From: Bacteroides clarus YIT 12056
Lineage (GTDB): Bacteria; Bacteroidota; Bacteroidia; Bacteroidales; Bacteroidaceae
NCBI RefSeq assembly: GCF_900129655.1
Contig: NZ_FQWK01000006.1
Span: 310,001-374,000 of the forward strand
DNA length: 64,000 bases
Direction: 5' to 3'
Below are positions 1 through 9,663 of this stretch, in pieces. Both the position numbers and the translations under genes were made by a program. Position 1 is the first letter of the stretch. Every line of letters starts with the position of its first letter. The notes under the pieces are model-generated. The model searched no databases, was not told the DNA's origin, and worked only from the letters and a program-made list of their open reading frames with translations.

Positions 1-34
1 ATAAATTAATATAATTGCTTCCTATAAGTTAACA

Positions 35-93
35 TTATCAAAAGAGCAAGTTAACATTATTATTGCGATGATGTTAACTTGCTCTTTTGATAA
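35..93. terminator. Hairpin downstream of the histidinol phosphatase gene
   Basis: A perfect 23-bp inverted repeat (35-57 with 71-93) surrounds a 13-nt loop, just past the stop codon of the minus-strand gene at 99. There is no strong U-run on either side, so a terminator or mRNA-end-protecting role is inferred from position. Confidence 0.55.
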
Positions 94-98
94 AGATA

Positions 99-950
99 CT
101 ATAAGATTATCGGCATCTCCTGCCATGCGCCGTCATACATTTCCATTACGGTGTTATAACCGGCTTTCTTCAATGCCTGTAATGCTTCCGGACGGCCGCT
201 ATTAATCCGTTCCGGATAGTGAGAGTCACTATTTACTTGAACACGGATCCCCAAACTGTACAATAACGGGAAATAGCGTTCATTGGGATAGAAAGTACCC
301 AGTTCATGATAAGACTTGGTATTGATTTCCACCTGATAACCACGCGCGGCAATGTCCTCAAAATACTCTTTTACAAGCATATCGTACCAAGGTTCATCCA
401 GCAAACCGGGGCGATAACAAGACGCGTTATAATGCATCTTATCCGCATGCCCTACTATATCGAAACCTCCTAACTCCAACATACGCCTCAACCGTCCGTA
501 GTACAAACGCACTACATGTTCCAAGTCACCACCAAACTGTTCATCCACTATTTGTTTGAAGATATCAGCCGGAACATCTACATCTACAACCTCCGATTTC
601 TCATTGTACAACATATGTACGGAACCGATACGATAATCCAATGGCAACTCCCGGAAGCGGAGAATAGACGGATTACTCTCTTCATTCAGGTAATCTATTT
701 CCAAACCGAGATAAAGTTCTATCCTCCGAGCATATTTCTGTTTCATCCGATGAAATTCTGCCAGATAGTCGTTCATACGGTCCCACTCCATGGTCCATGC
801 CGTAGAAAAAGGCAGTGGGGCATGGGATGAAAAGCCATACGAAGTAAATCCCTCGCTCAAGGCAAACCGTACAAAGTCTTCCATACCGGCACGTCCGTCA
901 CAATACAGACTGTGACTATGATAATTCGTCAGATTTTTACTCCTGCTCAT
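99..950 (-). CDS. PHP-family histidinol-phosphatase
   Basis: Predicted metal-dependent phosphatase converting L-histidinol phosphate to histidinol in the cytoplasm. The 283-residue product has the PHP-domain metal ligands in order: an HSH motif at residues 11-13, a GFSSHAP segment near 40, GLEIDY, GSVH, VGHADK, an EINTK segment and a C-terminal NSDSHYPE. Length fits the HisK/HisJ family. It stands alone, about 38 kb from hisGDCB, whose HisB also carries a HAD-type histidinol-phosphatase domain, so the activity may be duplicated or this enzyme may act on another phosphomonoester. The family is clear; the exact substrate is inferred. Confidence 0.85.
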   Translation of the reverse strand: MSRSKNLTNYHSHSLYCDGRAGMEDFVRFALSEGFTSYGFSSHAPLPFSTAWTMEWDRMNDYLAEFHRMKQKYARRIELYLGLEIDYLNEESNPSILRFRELPLDYRIGSVHMLYNEKSEVVDVDVPADIFKQIVDEQFGGDLEHVVRLYYGRLRRMLELGGFDIVGHADKMHYNASCYRPGLLDEPWYDMLVKEYFEDIAARGYQVEINTKSYHELGTFYPNERYFPLLYSLGIRVQVNSDSHYPERINSGRPEALQALKKAGYNTVMEMYDGAWQEMPIIL

Positions 951-984
951 CTGCTTATTCTTTAATTAAATTATTAAATAGGTG

Positions 985-1432
985 TTGAAAATTAGATTGT
1001 ATCAGTAAAGCTGAGTTTATACCAGTAATAATCAGTTTATATCAGTAACGATGAAATAGTGTAACCTAAGGCTGAAAGTTTTTTTATCTTTAAGCCTGAA
1101 AAGCTCTTATCTTATAGCCCGGGGTAACACCCCGGGAATAAATGTTCCCGGCATTCTGCGCCCTGTAAGGGCAAAATATTTGCAGATTCATCTTTTGCCC
1201 TTACAGGGCGCAATGTTATTCATATTCGCATTCCCGGGGTGTTACCCCGGGCTATAAGATAAAAAGGCTTTCAGCCTTAGGTTACACTATTTCATCGTTA
1301 CTGATATAAACTGATTGTTACTGATATAAACTAAATTTCAATATTTACTTATGCATGTTTACTGATACATATTTATTATACATGTTTACTTATTACACGT
1401 TTACTTATACATACTTACTTATTCCCTAACTT
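985..1432. repeat. Nested palindromic repeat (copy A) with flanking short degenerate repeats
   Basis: This 480-nt gene-free stretch holds a set of nested perfect inverted repeats. The outer stem pairs 1030-1078 with 1268-1316 (49 bp), the middle stem pairs 1110-1139 with 1231-1260 (30 bp), and an inner 20-bp stem is built on GCCCTGTAAGGGC. The outermost parts merge into degenerate repeats of about 20 nt (TATCAGTAA...GTTTATA) on the left and GTTTACTTATACAT-like units from 1290 to 1430 on the right. Two diverged copies occur at 32031 and 38619. There is no ORF, so this is a non-coding interspersed element. Confidence 0.85.
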
Positions 1433-3321
1433 CAGTTAGACTCTATTTCGCTTAATTCCAGCCAGCGCATTGTCTTTTCATCAATCAAATCCGCCAATTC
1501 CGGCAAGCGTTTCGACTTCTCCGTCAATTCATCTACGGACAGCGCGCCGCTACACAGAGCTTCTTCAATGGATTGCTTCTCTGCTTCCAATGCCGCTATA
1601 TCTTGTTCGAGTTGTTCAAATTCGCGCTTCTCCTTGAAAGACATACGGCGTTTTTCATTCAAACGCACTTTCGCCGTCTTCTCTTCCTGAACTTTTGCCG
1701 CTTCTTTTTCCTTCTCTCGCTCCTGAGCGGCTTTCGCATCCTTCCAGTCGCGATACTGGGTGTAATTGCCGGGGAAATCGCGAATGTCTCCCTGACCGTT
1801 GAATACCAATAAATGGTCTACTACCTTATCCATAAAGTAGCGGTCGTGACTCACCACAATGACGCATCCCTTGAAATTCCGCAAATATTCTTCCAATACA
1901 TTCAATGTAACGATGTCAAGGTCATTGGTAGGCTCATCCAACACCAGGAAGTTAGGATTACGCATCAATACCGTACACAGATAAAGACGGCGACGTTCGC
2001 CACCGCTCAACTTATAGACATAGCTGTGCTGCGTTTCGGGTGTAAAGAGAAAATGTTGTAAGAATTGTGATGCCGTCAGACGCTTGCCGTTACCCAACTC
2101 TATCACTTCCGCAATGTCCTGCACTACATCTATGACTTTCATCTGTTCGTCAAACTGCAACCCGTCTTGAGAATAATAACCGAAACGAACGGTTTCGCCG
2201 ATGTCCAACGCACCGCTATCCGCCTGTTCATGTCCCATCAGTATCTTGATGAAAGTAGATTTTCCCGTACCGTTATTTCCCACAATACCCATCTTCTCAT
2301 AACGGGCAAAGATATAAGAGAAATCATCCAGTATCTTCAAATCACCGAATGACTTATAAAGATGGTCTGCCTCAAATATTTTACTGCCGATATAAGATGC
2401 TTTTACATCCAGCTTTACATTATCGTTGTTGAAGCGTTGCTTGGCTACCTTCTCCAACTCATAAAAAGCGTCTTCCCGATAGCGCGCCTTATGGCCTCTG
2501 GCTTGCGGCATACGTCGCATCCATTCGAGTTCCGTACGATACAGATTATTGGCGCGTTCTATCTCTACGGTTTTGGCTTCGATACGCTCTTCACGCTTTT
2601 CCAGGTAATAACTATAATTGCCCTTGTACTGATATATCCGACGGTTGTCTATTTCAATAATCTCCGAACAGACACGGTCGAGAAAGTACCGGTCGTGTGT
2701 CACCATCAACAGGGTAAGGTTGGTACGACGCAGATAGTCTTCCAGCCATTCGGTCATGTCAAGATCCAAGTGATTGGTGGGTTCATCCAATATCAAAAGA
2801 TCGGGTTCGGTGATAAGTGTATTGGCAAGCGCTACGCGTTTCAATTGTCCGCCGGAAAGTGATTTCACCTGTTGATTGAAATCACGGATTTTGAGTTGGG
2901 AAAGGATCTGTTTGGCTTTTTGTTCATATTCCCAGGCTTTCTCATGATCCATACGCGCCAGAATCCCGTCCAAACCGGGATGTCCATCAGTCTCCATGCA
3001 ACGTTCATATTCCTTAATCAATTCCACGGTACTGTTGCCATGATGAAAACAAGCTTCCAATACGGTCAGCTCTTCCGGATATTGAGGGTCTTGTTCCAGA
3101 TAACCAACTCTTATATCGCGTCTGAAAGAGATTGTACCGCTGTCATAACCTTCTTTTCCGGAAAGGATATTAAGCAATGTAGACTTGCCGCTTCCATTCT
3201 TGGCAATAAGCCCTACACGCTGCCCTTCGGATAGACCAAAAGATATATTCTCGAATAGTACCAAGTCGCCAAATGATTTGGTTAAATTTTCTACTTGGAG
3301 AATTGAATTTACTGCTGCCAA
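1432..3321 (-). CDS. ABC-F family ATPase (Uup-like)
   Basis: Soluble duplicated ATPase without membrane segments; the ABC-F family acts on ribosomes or in DNA/RNA transactions rather than transport. Domain 1 (about residues 8-245) has Walker A with NGSGKST, signature LSGGQLKR and Walker B LLILDEPTNHLD. Domain 2 (about 320-530) has NGTGKST, LSGGERRR and LVLDEPTNDLD. Between them lies the arginine-rich linker (RRMPQARGHKARYRE) typical of ABC-F. The C-terminal 85 residues are a charged coiled coil, which favours Uup over EttA. At 629 residues the length is normal. The precise physiological role cannot be read from sequence. Confidence 0.9.
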   Translation of the reverse strand: MAAVNSILQVENLTKSFGDLVLFENISFGLSEGQRVGLIAKNGSGKSTLLNILSGKEGYDSGTISFRRDIRVGYLEQDPQYPEELTVLEACFHHGNSTVELIKEYERCMETDGHPGLDGILARMDHEKAWEYEQKAKQILSQLKIRDFNQQVKSLSGGQLKRVALANTLITEPDLLILDEPTNHLDLDMTEWLEDYLRRTNLTLLMVTHDRYFLDRVCSEIIEIDNRRIYQYKGNYSYYLEKREERIEAKTVEIERANNLYRTELEWMRRMPQARGHKARYREDAFYELEKVAKQRFNNDNVKLDVKASYIGSKIFEADHLYKSFGDLKILDDFSYIFARYEKMGIVGNNGTGKSTFIKILMGHEQADSGALDIGETVRFGYYSQDGLQFDEQMKVIDVVQDIAEVIELGNGKRLTASQFLQHFLFTPETQHSYVYKLSGGERRRLYLCTVLMRNPNFLVLDEPTNDLDIVTLNVLEEYLRNFKGCVIVVSHDRYFMDKVVDHLLVFNGQGDIRDFPGNYTQYRDWKDAKAAQEREKEKEAAKVQEEKTAKVRLNEKRRMSFKEKREFEQLEQDIAALEAEKQSIEEALCSGALSVDELTEKSKRLPELADLIDEKTMRWLELSEIESN

Positions 3322-3329
3322 AACTTATT

Positions 3330-3362
3330 AAATTAAGAATTGAGAATTAAAAATTGAGAATT
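3330..3362. repeat. AT-rich GAATTGAGAATT intergenic motif
   Basis: Tandem AATTGAGAATTAAAAATTGAG motif immediately upstream of the ABC-F gene. The same motif recurs at 33980-34081 and 41085-41107. Confidence 0.6.
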
Positions 3363-3400
3363 GCCATACGGGACGGCAAGGGGTATCAAAATAAGGGCTG

Positions 3401-4210
3401 TTATGAAAGCAGGTTCTTATAAACCTCTGCAAGATTGCAGGTTTCTCCGGCTTTCACTTTGCTCCATACTAATTTCATCGGGTCTATCATAGTATTGCTT
3501 GCGATATTCGTTAGAACAGGCGCTTCACGATTACCGTCAATCAGCGTGTACCATTCCAAGCCGTCTACTTCATTGGCTAAAATAACGCAAAGTGTAATGC
3601 CGAGTGCAAGCCATGCCTCTTTCTTTTTGGCGCTGATACTGCCATTATCCATTATCTGCTGCATATTGGCTATATCTTCTTCCTGTCCTTGAAAGTCTTT
3701 CTTCAGCAATTCCTTCACTGTGGTACTTACCCACTCGTATGCCTCGTTTATCTGATAAATTTCAGAAAGGCGTACCGGGATTATTTCTGCCGGATATTTC
3801 TGATTGGCTCTGCGGACTTCCAATGAAGCTATGATATCTTCGGCCTCTACCACTGATTCGCCTTTGCGCACTGTAAACGAGCATTCAAAAGCGACATCGT
3901 CTATTCCTGCAATCCAAAGATGGGAAGTATAATATGTACCCTCTTCTTCGAACATTTCCTTACTGTACGCACAGTTTAAATGCCCCACCATTACAGATGC
4001 AGCCGAAGTATTCTCTTTTAATTCCTGCTTAACGGCTTCTTGACCATACGTTGTGTCGCCTTTATAAGCAGATATACGGAAATTACCCGTCCACTCATTA
4101 GGATTATAAAACAGGAAAGAACCTTCCCCGTCTTCAAATTCGTTCCAGTCTGCCGGATAAACCATAGAGAACCATGCTCCCGGAGAAATAAATTTCTTAC
4201 CTTGTTTCAT
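3401..4210 (-). CDS. DUF3805/DUF3806-like protein of unknown function
   Basis: The 269-residue protein has no signal peptide and is probably cytoplasmic. The N-terminal half (about 1-130) resembles the DUF3805 module, with the SPGAWFSMVYPADWNEFEDGE region matching its pattern of aromatic residues. The C-terminal half (about 145-265) resembles DUF3806, with the motif LALGITLCVILANEVDGLEW. No catalytic motif is evident. A promoter with both boxes precedes it, suggesting an independent transcription unit. Family assignment is from memory of the sequence pattern; function is unknown. Confidence 0.65.
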   Translation of the reverse strand: MKQGKKFISPGAWFSMVYPADWNEFEDGEGSFLFYNPNEWTGNFRISAYKGDTTYGQEAVKQELKENTSAASVMVGHLNCAYSKEMFEEEGTYYTSHLWIAGIDDVAFECSFTVRKGESVVEAEDIIASLEVRRANQKYPAEIIPVRLSEIYQINEAYEWVSTTVKELLKKDFQGQEEDIANMQQIMDNGSISAKKKEAWLALGITLCVILANEVDGLEWYTLIDGNREAPVLTNIASNTMIDPMKLVWSKVKAGETCNLAEVYKNLLS

Positions 4211-4239
4211 ATTTCATTGACTAAATGAGTTCTTTCTTG

Positions 4240-4271
4240 CAAAAGTAACATTACCGCTGTTGATATGCAAA
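4240..4271 (-). promoter_or_regulatory. Bacteroidetes-type promoter for the DUF3805-like gene
   Basis: Minus-strand TTTG (4271-4268), 20-nt spacer and TACTTTTG (4247-4240), matching TTTG-N19-21-TAnnTTTG. It lies 30 nt upstream of the start at 4210. Confidence 0.65.
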
Positions 4272-4285
4272 CAATCCAAACAAAA

Positions 4286-4313
4286 AACAGCCGATTCTCA
4301 CGAACCGACTGTT
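4286..4313 (-). terminator. Terminator downstream of the susD/susC operon
   Basis: On the minus strand AACAGTCGGTTC and GAATCGGCTGTT form a 12-bp stem with two G-U pairs and a 4-nt loop, followed by a short U-run. It sits 150 nt beyond the susD-like stop. The remaining AT-rich sequence from 4314 to 4470 shows nothing else. Confidence 0.6.
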
Positions 4314-4470
4314 CCAATCATCATCTATGAATGAAGACTGTTTAGGTCTCCAATATTTTAATATATCTTATAAATCTATTTTCGAGTGCAAAGATAATCA
4401 ATGAAATAATATGCACATCAAGATTTTAAGATATTTAATTTAACATTCTATAAACTAACGAATTTATCGC

Positions 4471-6441
4471 TTACTTAATGTAACCATAATATTCATTACC
4501 TGTTGCGCAATCCCACCAAACCGGACACGACCAAATCGGGTCTGTCATAGCTTGCTTGTTGGATGCCTTCAACTGAGTTAAGTTATAGTTACTTTCGTGA
4601 GTACTCTGGCTGAAGCGACGGAACCAATAAGTAGGATCATCCTTAGAAGTACCTATAATCTTACTAACAGCGGAAAAATCATTTGGACGGTCATAATCTA
4701 CATAGTCATAATCCAAACGGCGCATATCATTCCAGTTTTCAATATTGATACCCAATGCTATAATTTTTTGACGCATGATTTCAAATAAAGTCAGATTGGC
4801 TGCATTTTGGCATACGGCATTACTTGTCATATAAGAACTTTTGGCATTATCAGCCATGGGTTTCTGATCCTCGTTCTGCGTACCTTCAGCCTCCCATGAT
4901 TTCAGTTTTTCCTGCATACGGTCAAAGTTTGCCTCTATACCTTTCTTATAAGCACTCAACGCTCCATCGGTATCTCCTTTACGGAAAAGAACTTCCGCTT
5001 TAATAAAGCACATTTCCGAATAAGTAAGGATATCCGTATCCGAATTAGGACGTGCATAGAATGTACCCGTACCACCTACATAATCATACTTCGCATCTGT
5101 ATAGTAATACATATCCGTAGTATTCCGCCCGCTATTGGCCATACCATTGGAACGTAAGTTCACATAAATAGTATCACCCGCACGTTTATAGTCTGTAGTA
5201 TTACAGTAAGCAGAGCCTTTCTGATATAGAATAGTCACTTTATCCCCATCAACCGTAGTTTGATGTATGGCTTGGGCATTGGTAATAAATTCCGTCTTTA
5301 CTGTATTATCCGCCTTGGACAAATCATAAGTTATCACAAAACCCCCTTTATCCTTATTATAGCCGGTTTCTCCACCCGTTACAAATAAAGCGGCTACCGG
5401 TCCACCTTCTGCACGAGTAGTGGAATGTATTACATCTACTCCGGCATCACGTGCCCATTCCTTGGAAATTATTTTGCCATCAGCATTCAATTTTACATTT
5501 TTCATCATAGCTGGAACCAGCTTTGTCAAACGGGGATCTTCTGTTCCCGAACCACCTGTAAATTCATTGGTCAGCAGATTAACATACCAACGTGTCAGGC
5601 GTTGCGTTCCTCCATATCCGGTACAGTCCCAAACAACGGAAGCCTGATAAGGATCGCTTACTGTGAAATTGACTTCATCTCCCTCTACGTTATAATGTTT
5701 CATAATAGTATTATCATCATTCGATTGAGGCGCGGAATTCAATGCTGTCAAAATAGCCTCCGGATCATACAAATCCGCCTTCTTTGACAATTTCAATAAA
5801 TAGCGGGCTTTCAAACCATAACATAATTTCAACCATTTGGAAACTTCTCCCCCATTCCACAAATCACCGGCGCTCAATGCCGGAGCAATGGGATTCTGTT
5901 GTTTGCCAAAGTTCTCAATAGCTTTATCCAAATAGCCCATACAAAGTTCATACATGGCCTTACCATCATCATAAGCCGGGTCTGTCTTACCGATGAATGC
6001 CTCTTGAACAGGTAATTCTCCATGTAAATCAAGCATCATCATGAATCCCATTGCCTTAATGCAATACGCCGCACCTTCATAATGATAAGCTCCCTCTGCT
6101 TCCGCCTTATCAATCAAAGCCTCAATATTCACACCCGCACCCAGATAGAAATTCTGGTAGATGGTAGTACATGAGCTTTGGGCCGGATTCCATGATGACA
6201 GCAGACTGTTGGCAGCCGTACCACCCGTCTGTGTCATAATACCGGCAATCGTATTGGTACGCATGCTGGCCGTACCCCACGCATAAGCGTAATAGTTTTG
6301 TATCCACGGCAAACGAAGCTGCGGTGATACGGTTTCGGACACCGGATTATCCGGATCTGTATTCACATCCAAGTAGTCCTCACAAGAAGACATTCCGAAC
6401 ACAAGCGCCAAGCCAAGTGCAATATGTATTAGTTTCTTCAT
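4471..6441 (-). CDS. SusD/RagB-family nutrient-binding outer-membrane lipoprotein
   Basis: Surface lipoprotein that caps the SusC channel and binds its ligand. The signal peptide ends in a lipobox with Cys20 (GMSSC-EDYLD), and the mature start EDYLDVNTDPDNP is typical of the SusD-like_2 subgroup. Helical TPR-like segments (residues about 120-220 and the C-terminal third) fit the fold. At 656 residues it is longer than a classical SusD (about 550), with an extended middle region around 330-460. It lies 24 nt downstream of the susC-like gene and is cotranscribed with it. No glycoside hydrolase or sigma/anti-sigma pair flanks it, so the substrate is unknown and might be peptide rather than glycan. 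Confidence 0.9.
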   Translation of the reverse strand: MKKLIHIALGLALVFGMSSCEDYLDVNTDPDNPVSETVSPQLRLPWIQNYYAYAWGTASMRTNTIAGIMTQTGGTAANSLLSSWNPAQSSCTTIYQNFYLGAGVNIEALIDKAEAEGAYHYEGAAYCIKAMGFMMMLDLHGELPVQEAFIGKTDPAYDDGKAMYELCMGYLDKAIENFGKQQNPIAPALSAGDLWNGGEVSKWLKLCYGLKARYLLKLSKKADLYDPEAILTALNSAPQSNDDNTIMKHYNVEGDEVNFTVSDPYQASVVWDCTGYGGTQRLTRWYVNLLTNEFTGGSGTEDPRLTKLVPAMMKNVKLNADGKIISKEWARDAGVDVIHSTTRAEGGPVAALFVTGGETGYNKDKGGFVITYDLSKADNTVKTEFITNAQAIHQTTVDGDKVTILYQKGSAYCNTTDYKRAGDTIYVNLRSNGMANSGRNTTDMYYYTDAKYDYVGGTGTFYARPNSDTDILTYSEMCFIKAEVLFRKGDTDGALSAYKKGIEANFDRMQEKLKSWEAEGTQNEDQKPMADNAKSSYMTSNAVCQNAANLTLFEIMRQKIIALGINIENWNDMRRLDYDYVDYDRPNDFSAVSKIIGTSKDDPTYWFRRFSQSTHESNYNLTQLKASNKQAMTDPIWSCPVWWDCATGNEYYGYIK

Positions 6442-6465
6442 ACTCTTATCTTTTTAAATCCGTTA

Positions 6466-9400
6466 TTAGAATGTAAGATTAATGCCAAACGACATGCCGG
6501 CTGTAGCCGGAACACCGCAATAGTCAATACCTGCAGAGCCGGAACCACCTGTACCGGAACCGGAAACGCATGTTTCGGGGTCCATACCTTTATAGTTTGT
6601 CCAGACAAACAGGTTGGTTCCTGTAATCGTGGCAGTCAGTCCCTTGATTATATTTTGTTTCTTCAACAGATCCTTGAAATCGTAGGACAAAGAAATAGAA
6701 CGCAAACGCAACCAATTGGTATCGGTAATAAAGTTGTAAGCATTCTTTGCGTAGTTCTTATAATATTCCTGAATCATATACTTACCGGAACGGGTAGAAT
6801 TACCAACCTGATAAGTTTCATTGGCATTATAAGTAATAGTTTTGGTTTCATAAGCAGGTTTCGCCGTAGTACCTGTATTGACAACGCCTGTAAACGATAC
6901 GGACTCTCTGTTTATTGTCTTCGTACTCAGTCCTTTCGTTACGAGGTAGTATTCGGTACCGTTATAGATATCGCCACCCAAACGTATATCGAACAAGAAG
7001 GAAAGATTGAAATTCTTATAACTGAAACTGTTGTTAAAACCACCTATCAGCTTCGGCTCACGGTTACCCACAATATTGGTTTCAACTTGCGTATCTTTAT
7101 ATAAACCGGTAGAGGCATCGATTACATTATACATCTTACCGTCAGGCCCTTGAGCCGTTTCGTACTTATTACCCGTCAATCCTAAGAAATAACCGCCATT
7201 CGGTATTGAACCGGCTTTAGCCGCACCAATCTGCGCATCTGTCACATAGAAAATATCTACGCCGTCGATAAAGTCACCCAGACGTCCGCGATTACCGGAA
7301 AGATTTAATGTTGTTTCCCATTGGAAATCTCTTGTTACAATAGGCTTACCCGTAATCGAGAGTTCCATACCCTTGTTCTCTACCGATCCGCCATTCAGTG
7401 TAAGGAAGATATATCCGGTAGACTGTGCTAAACGCGGTGCACAGATTTGGTCTTTCGTCTTGCTTTGATAGTAGGTATAATCAAATCCTAAACGTCCGTT
7501 AAAGAAACGCATTTCCAAACCTAATTCATAAGAATCCTGTATCTCGGGCTTCAAACCGACACTACCGCCTGTCCAACTATTACCCATACCGTACTTGCCG
7601 CCATTCAGTGTAGCCACAGGCCACATATAATAACCTAAAGAATACGCGTCGGCATCCTTACCGACCCGTGCCCAGGATGCGCGAATCTTACCGAATGAAA
7701 GTACATTATTCTTCGGCAACAACTCGGTAAATACGAATGAGCCGCTTACAGACGGATAAAAATAAGAACGATTATTTACCGGCAATGTAGAAGACCAATC
7801 ATTACGTCCGGTCACCGTCAAATAAACAAGGTTCTTGTAAGAGGCACGGAATTCTCCATAAAGACCTACCATACGTTTACGTACCGTACTCTCCTTGAAA
7901 TACTGATTGGCTTTAATGATATTATTGAAGCTGTAAAGTCCTTCCGTTACAAAGTTATATCCCCAACGGGTATTATTCGTGGTCTTTGTAGCTTCCGTGG
8001 TGGTACCTACCAAAAGATTCAAGTCGAAATCCCCGAAAGTCTTATGGAAGTTAGACATTACGTTCGTTGTTATATATTGATAGTTCACATCACCCTTAGA
8101 CATATAACCGTTCTGATATATCTGCTTAACCGCACCGCCTGCGCGACGAAGCGTATTGGAACTGGTAGTATATTTATCAATACCTGCGCGTGCCGACACA
8201 TCCCACCAGTCTGTCAGTTTCAAACTTGCGTTAAGAGCACCTGTAAAACGGGATGTTTCGTCTGTCAAAGTATTCTTATTCAGAATCCAATACGGGTTTT
8301 CTATATCATCTTCCAAATCCTGCAAGCCTTCCAATATACGGTATTTGCTACCATCATCATTCAGATAACGGCTCATTTGGTCATCGATAGGCCATCCGTA
8401 AACAGCGGTCATCGCGCCGTTACCTCCTTGTCCGTACAAGCCCGCGCTGGTCAACGTTTTATCGGTACTTGCCTGTGAATAAGAAACGTTGGCTCCTACT
8501 GTCAAGATACCGTATTTTTGTTCGCCATTAAAACGGAAAGTCGTCTTGTCATAACCTGTTGTAGGAATAATACCGGACTGATGATAATTGGAACCGGACA
8601 AATAGAAAGAACCGTTTTTGCTACCGCCGGATACACTGACACTGTTATCCCAAACACTGCTTCCCTGGAAGAAGTCACCTATATTATCATAAGCGGTCCC
8701 ATCGATTCTGTCTCCCCAGGAATCCATTGTCTTATCAATAAAGGCACCGGAAGTATTATATTCTCCACGGCCATACAGATTCTGAACTTCCGGTAATTTA
8801 TTAGCCCATGAATAGGTATATTTACTGCTTACATTTACTCTTACAGCGCCTTCTTCTCCTTTTTTGGTAGTGATGATAATAACACCGTTAGCGGCACGGG
8901 AGCCGTACAATGCGGCAGCCGCAGCACCTTTCAATACAGACATGCTTTCGATATCTTCAGGGTTAATATCCATTACACGGTTACTGAAAGTCGTCGCCGT
9001 TTTCGTCATACCATCGGTACCGGAATTACCGGTATTAACCGTAGAGTTATCATAGATAATACCGTCTACAACAAACAAAGGCTGATTGTCACGAGATTCA
9101 CTGGCAGAATTACCACCACGAATTACGATATTGGAACCGGCACCGGCGGCACCACCGGCCTGCGTAATATTTACACCGGGAATTTTACCGGCCAAAGAGT
9201 TTACCACATTCGTTTGTTTATTCTTCATCAACTCTTTGGAGTTAATATCTGAAACCGAATAACCTAAGGCTTTTTTCTCTTTTTTAATACCCATCGCCGT
9301 TACAACAACTTCACTCAATGACTGGGTGTCATCTTTCAGGGTAACGGTATAGTCGCTTGCCGCTCCTACTTTCACTTCTTCCGTAGCATATCCGACAAAT

Positions 9401-9663
9401 GAGACTACCAATGTGCTACCCACTGGAGCTTCTACCGAGAATTTTCCATTGATGTCAGTAACAGTACCCGTACCGGAACCTTTCACCAATACACTGGCTC
9501 CAATAATCGGTTCACCTGCAACATCCACTACTTTACCTGTGATTGTTTTAGCTTGCTGAGTACTCTGGGAACTTAGCACATTATCAGCGGCAACAGCTGA
9601 ATATGGCACAGACACCCCAAACAATGCAAGCAACACTAATGATAAGCAATAATTTCTTTTCAT
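6466..9663 (-). CDS. SusC/RagA-family TonB-dependent outer-membrane transporter
   Basis: TonB-dependent barrel importing an oligomeric nutrient captured by the SusD partner. In order: signal peptide (about 1-25), carboxypeptidase-D-like regulatory domain (about 40-120, TGKVVDVAGEPIIGASV), the SusC linker SEVVVTAMG with KALGYSV, a plug domain with LAGKIPGVNI and PLFVVDGI, and an outer-membrane barrel ending in an aromatic residue (GINLTF). Length of 1065 residues is usual. There is no N-terminal signalling extension for an anti-sigma factor. It is the first gene of the pair and has its own promoter at 9690-9719. Substrate cannot be assigned. Confidence 0.93.
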   Translation of the reverse strand: MKRNYCLSLVLLALFGVSVPYSAVAADNVLSSQSTQQAKTITGKVVDVAGEPIIGASVLVKGSGTGTVTDINGKFSVEAPVGSTLVVSFVGYATEEVKVGAASDYTVTLKDDTQSLSEVVVTAMGIKKEKKALGYSVSDINSKELMKNKQTNVVNSLAGKIPGVNITQAGGAAGAGSNIVIRGGNSASESRDNQPLFVVDGIIYDNSTVNTGNSGTDGMTKTATTFSNRVMDINPEDIESMSVLKGAAAAALYGSRAANGVIIITTKKGEEGAVRVNVSSKYTYSWANKLPEVQNLYGRGEYNTSGAFIDKTMDSWGDRIDGTAYDNIGDFFQGSSVWDNSVSVSGGSKNGSFYLSGSNYHQSGIIPTTGYDKTTFRFNGEQKYGILTVGANVSYSQASTDKTLTSAGLYGQGGNGAMTAVYGWPIDDQMSRYLNDDGSKYRILEGLQDLEDDIENPYWILNKNTLTDETSRFTGALNASLKLTDWWDVSARAGIDKYTTSSNTLRRAGGAVKQIYQNGYMSKGDVNYQYITTNVMSNFHKTFGDFDLNLLVGTTTEATKTTNNTRWGYNFVTEGLYSFNNIIKANQYFKESTVRKRMVGLYGEFRASYKNLVYLTVTGRNDWSSTLPVNNRSYFYPSVSGSFVFTELLPKNNVLSFGKIRASWARVGKDADAYSLGYYMWPVATLNGGKYGMGNSWTGGSVGLKPEIQDSYELGLEMRFFNGRLGFDYTYYQSKTKDQICAPRLAQSTGYIFLTLNGGSVENKGMELSITGKPIVTRDFQWETTLNLSGNRGRLGDFIDGVDIFYVTDAQIGAAKAGSIPNGGYFLGLTGNKYETAQGPDGKMYNVIDASTGLYKDTQVETNIVGNREPKLIGGFNNSFSYKNFNLSFLFDIRLGGDIYNGTEYYLVTKGLSTKTINRESVSFTGVVNTGTTAKPAYETKTITYNANETYQVGNSTRSGKYMIQEYYKNYAKNAYNFITDTNWLRLRSISLSYDFKDLLKKQNIIKGLTATITGTNLFVWTNYKGMDPETCVSGSGTGGSGSAGIDYCGVPATAGMSFGINLTF

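Noticed and set aside
8044..8478. Plus-strand ORFs within the susC-like gene
   Set aside because: Overlap a complete SusC with intact plug and barrel; composition is that of an antisense frame.
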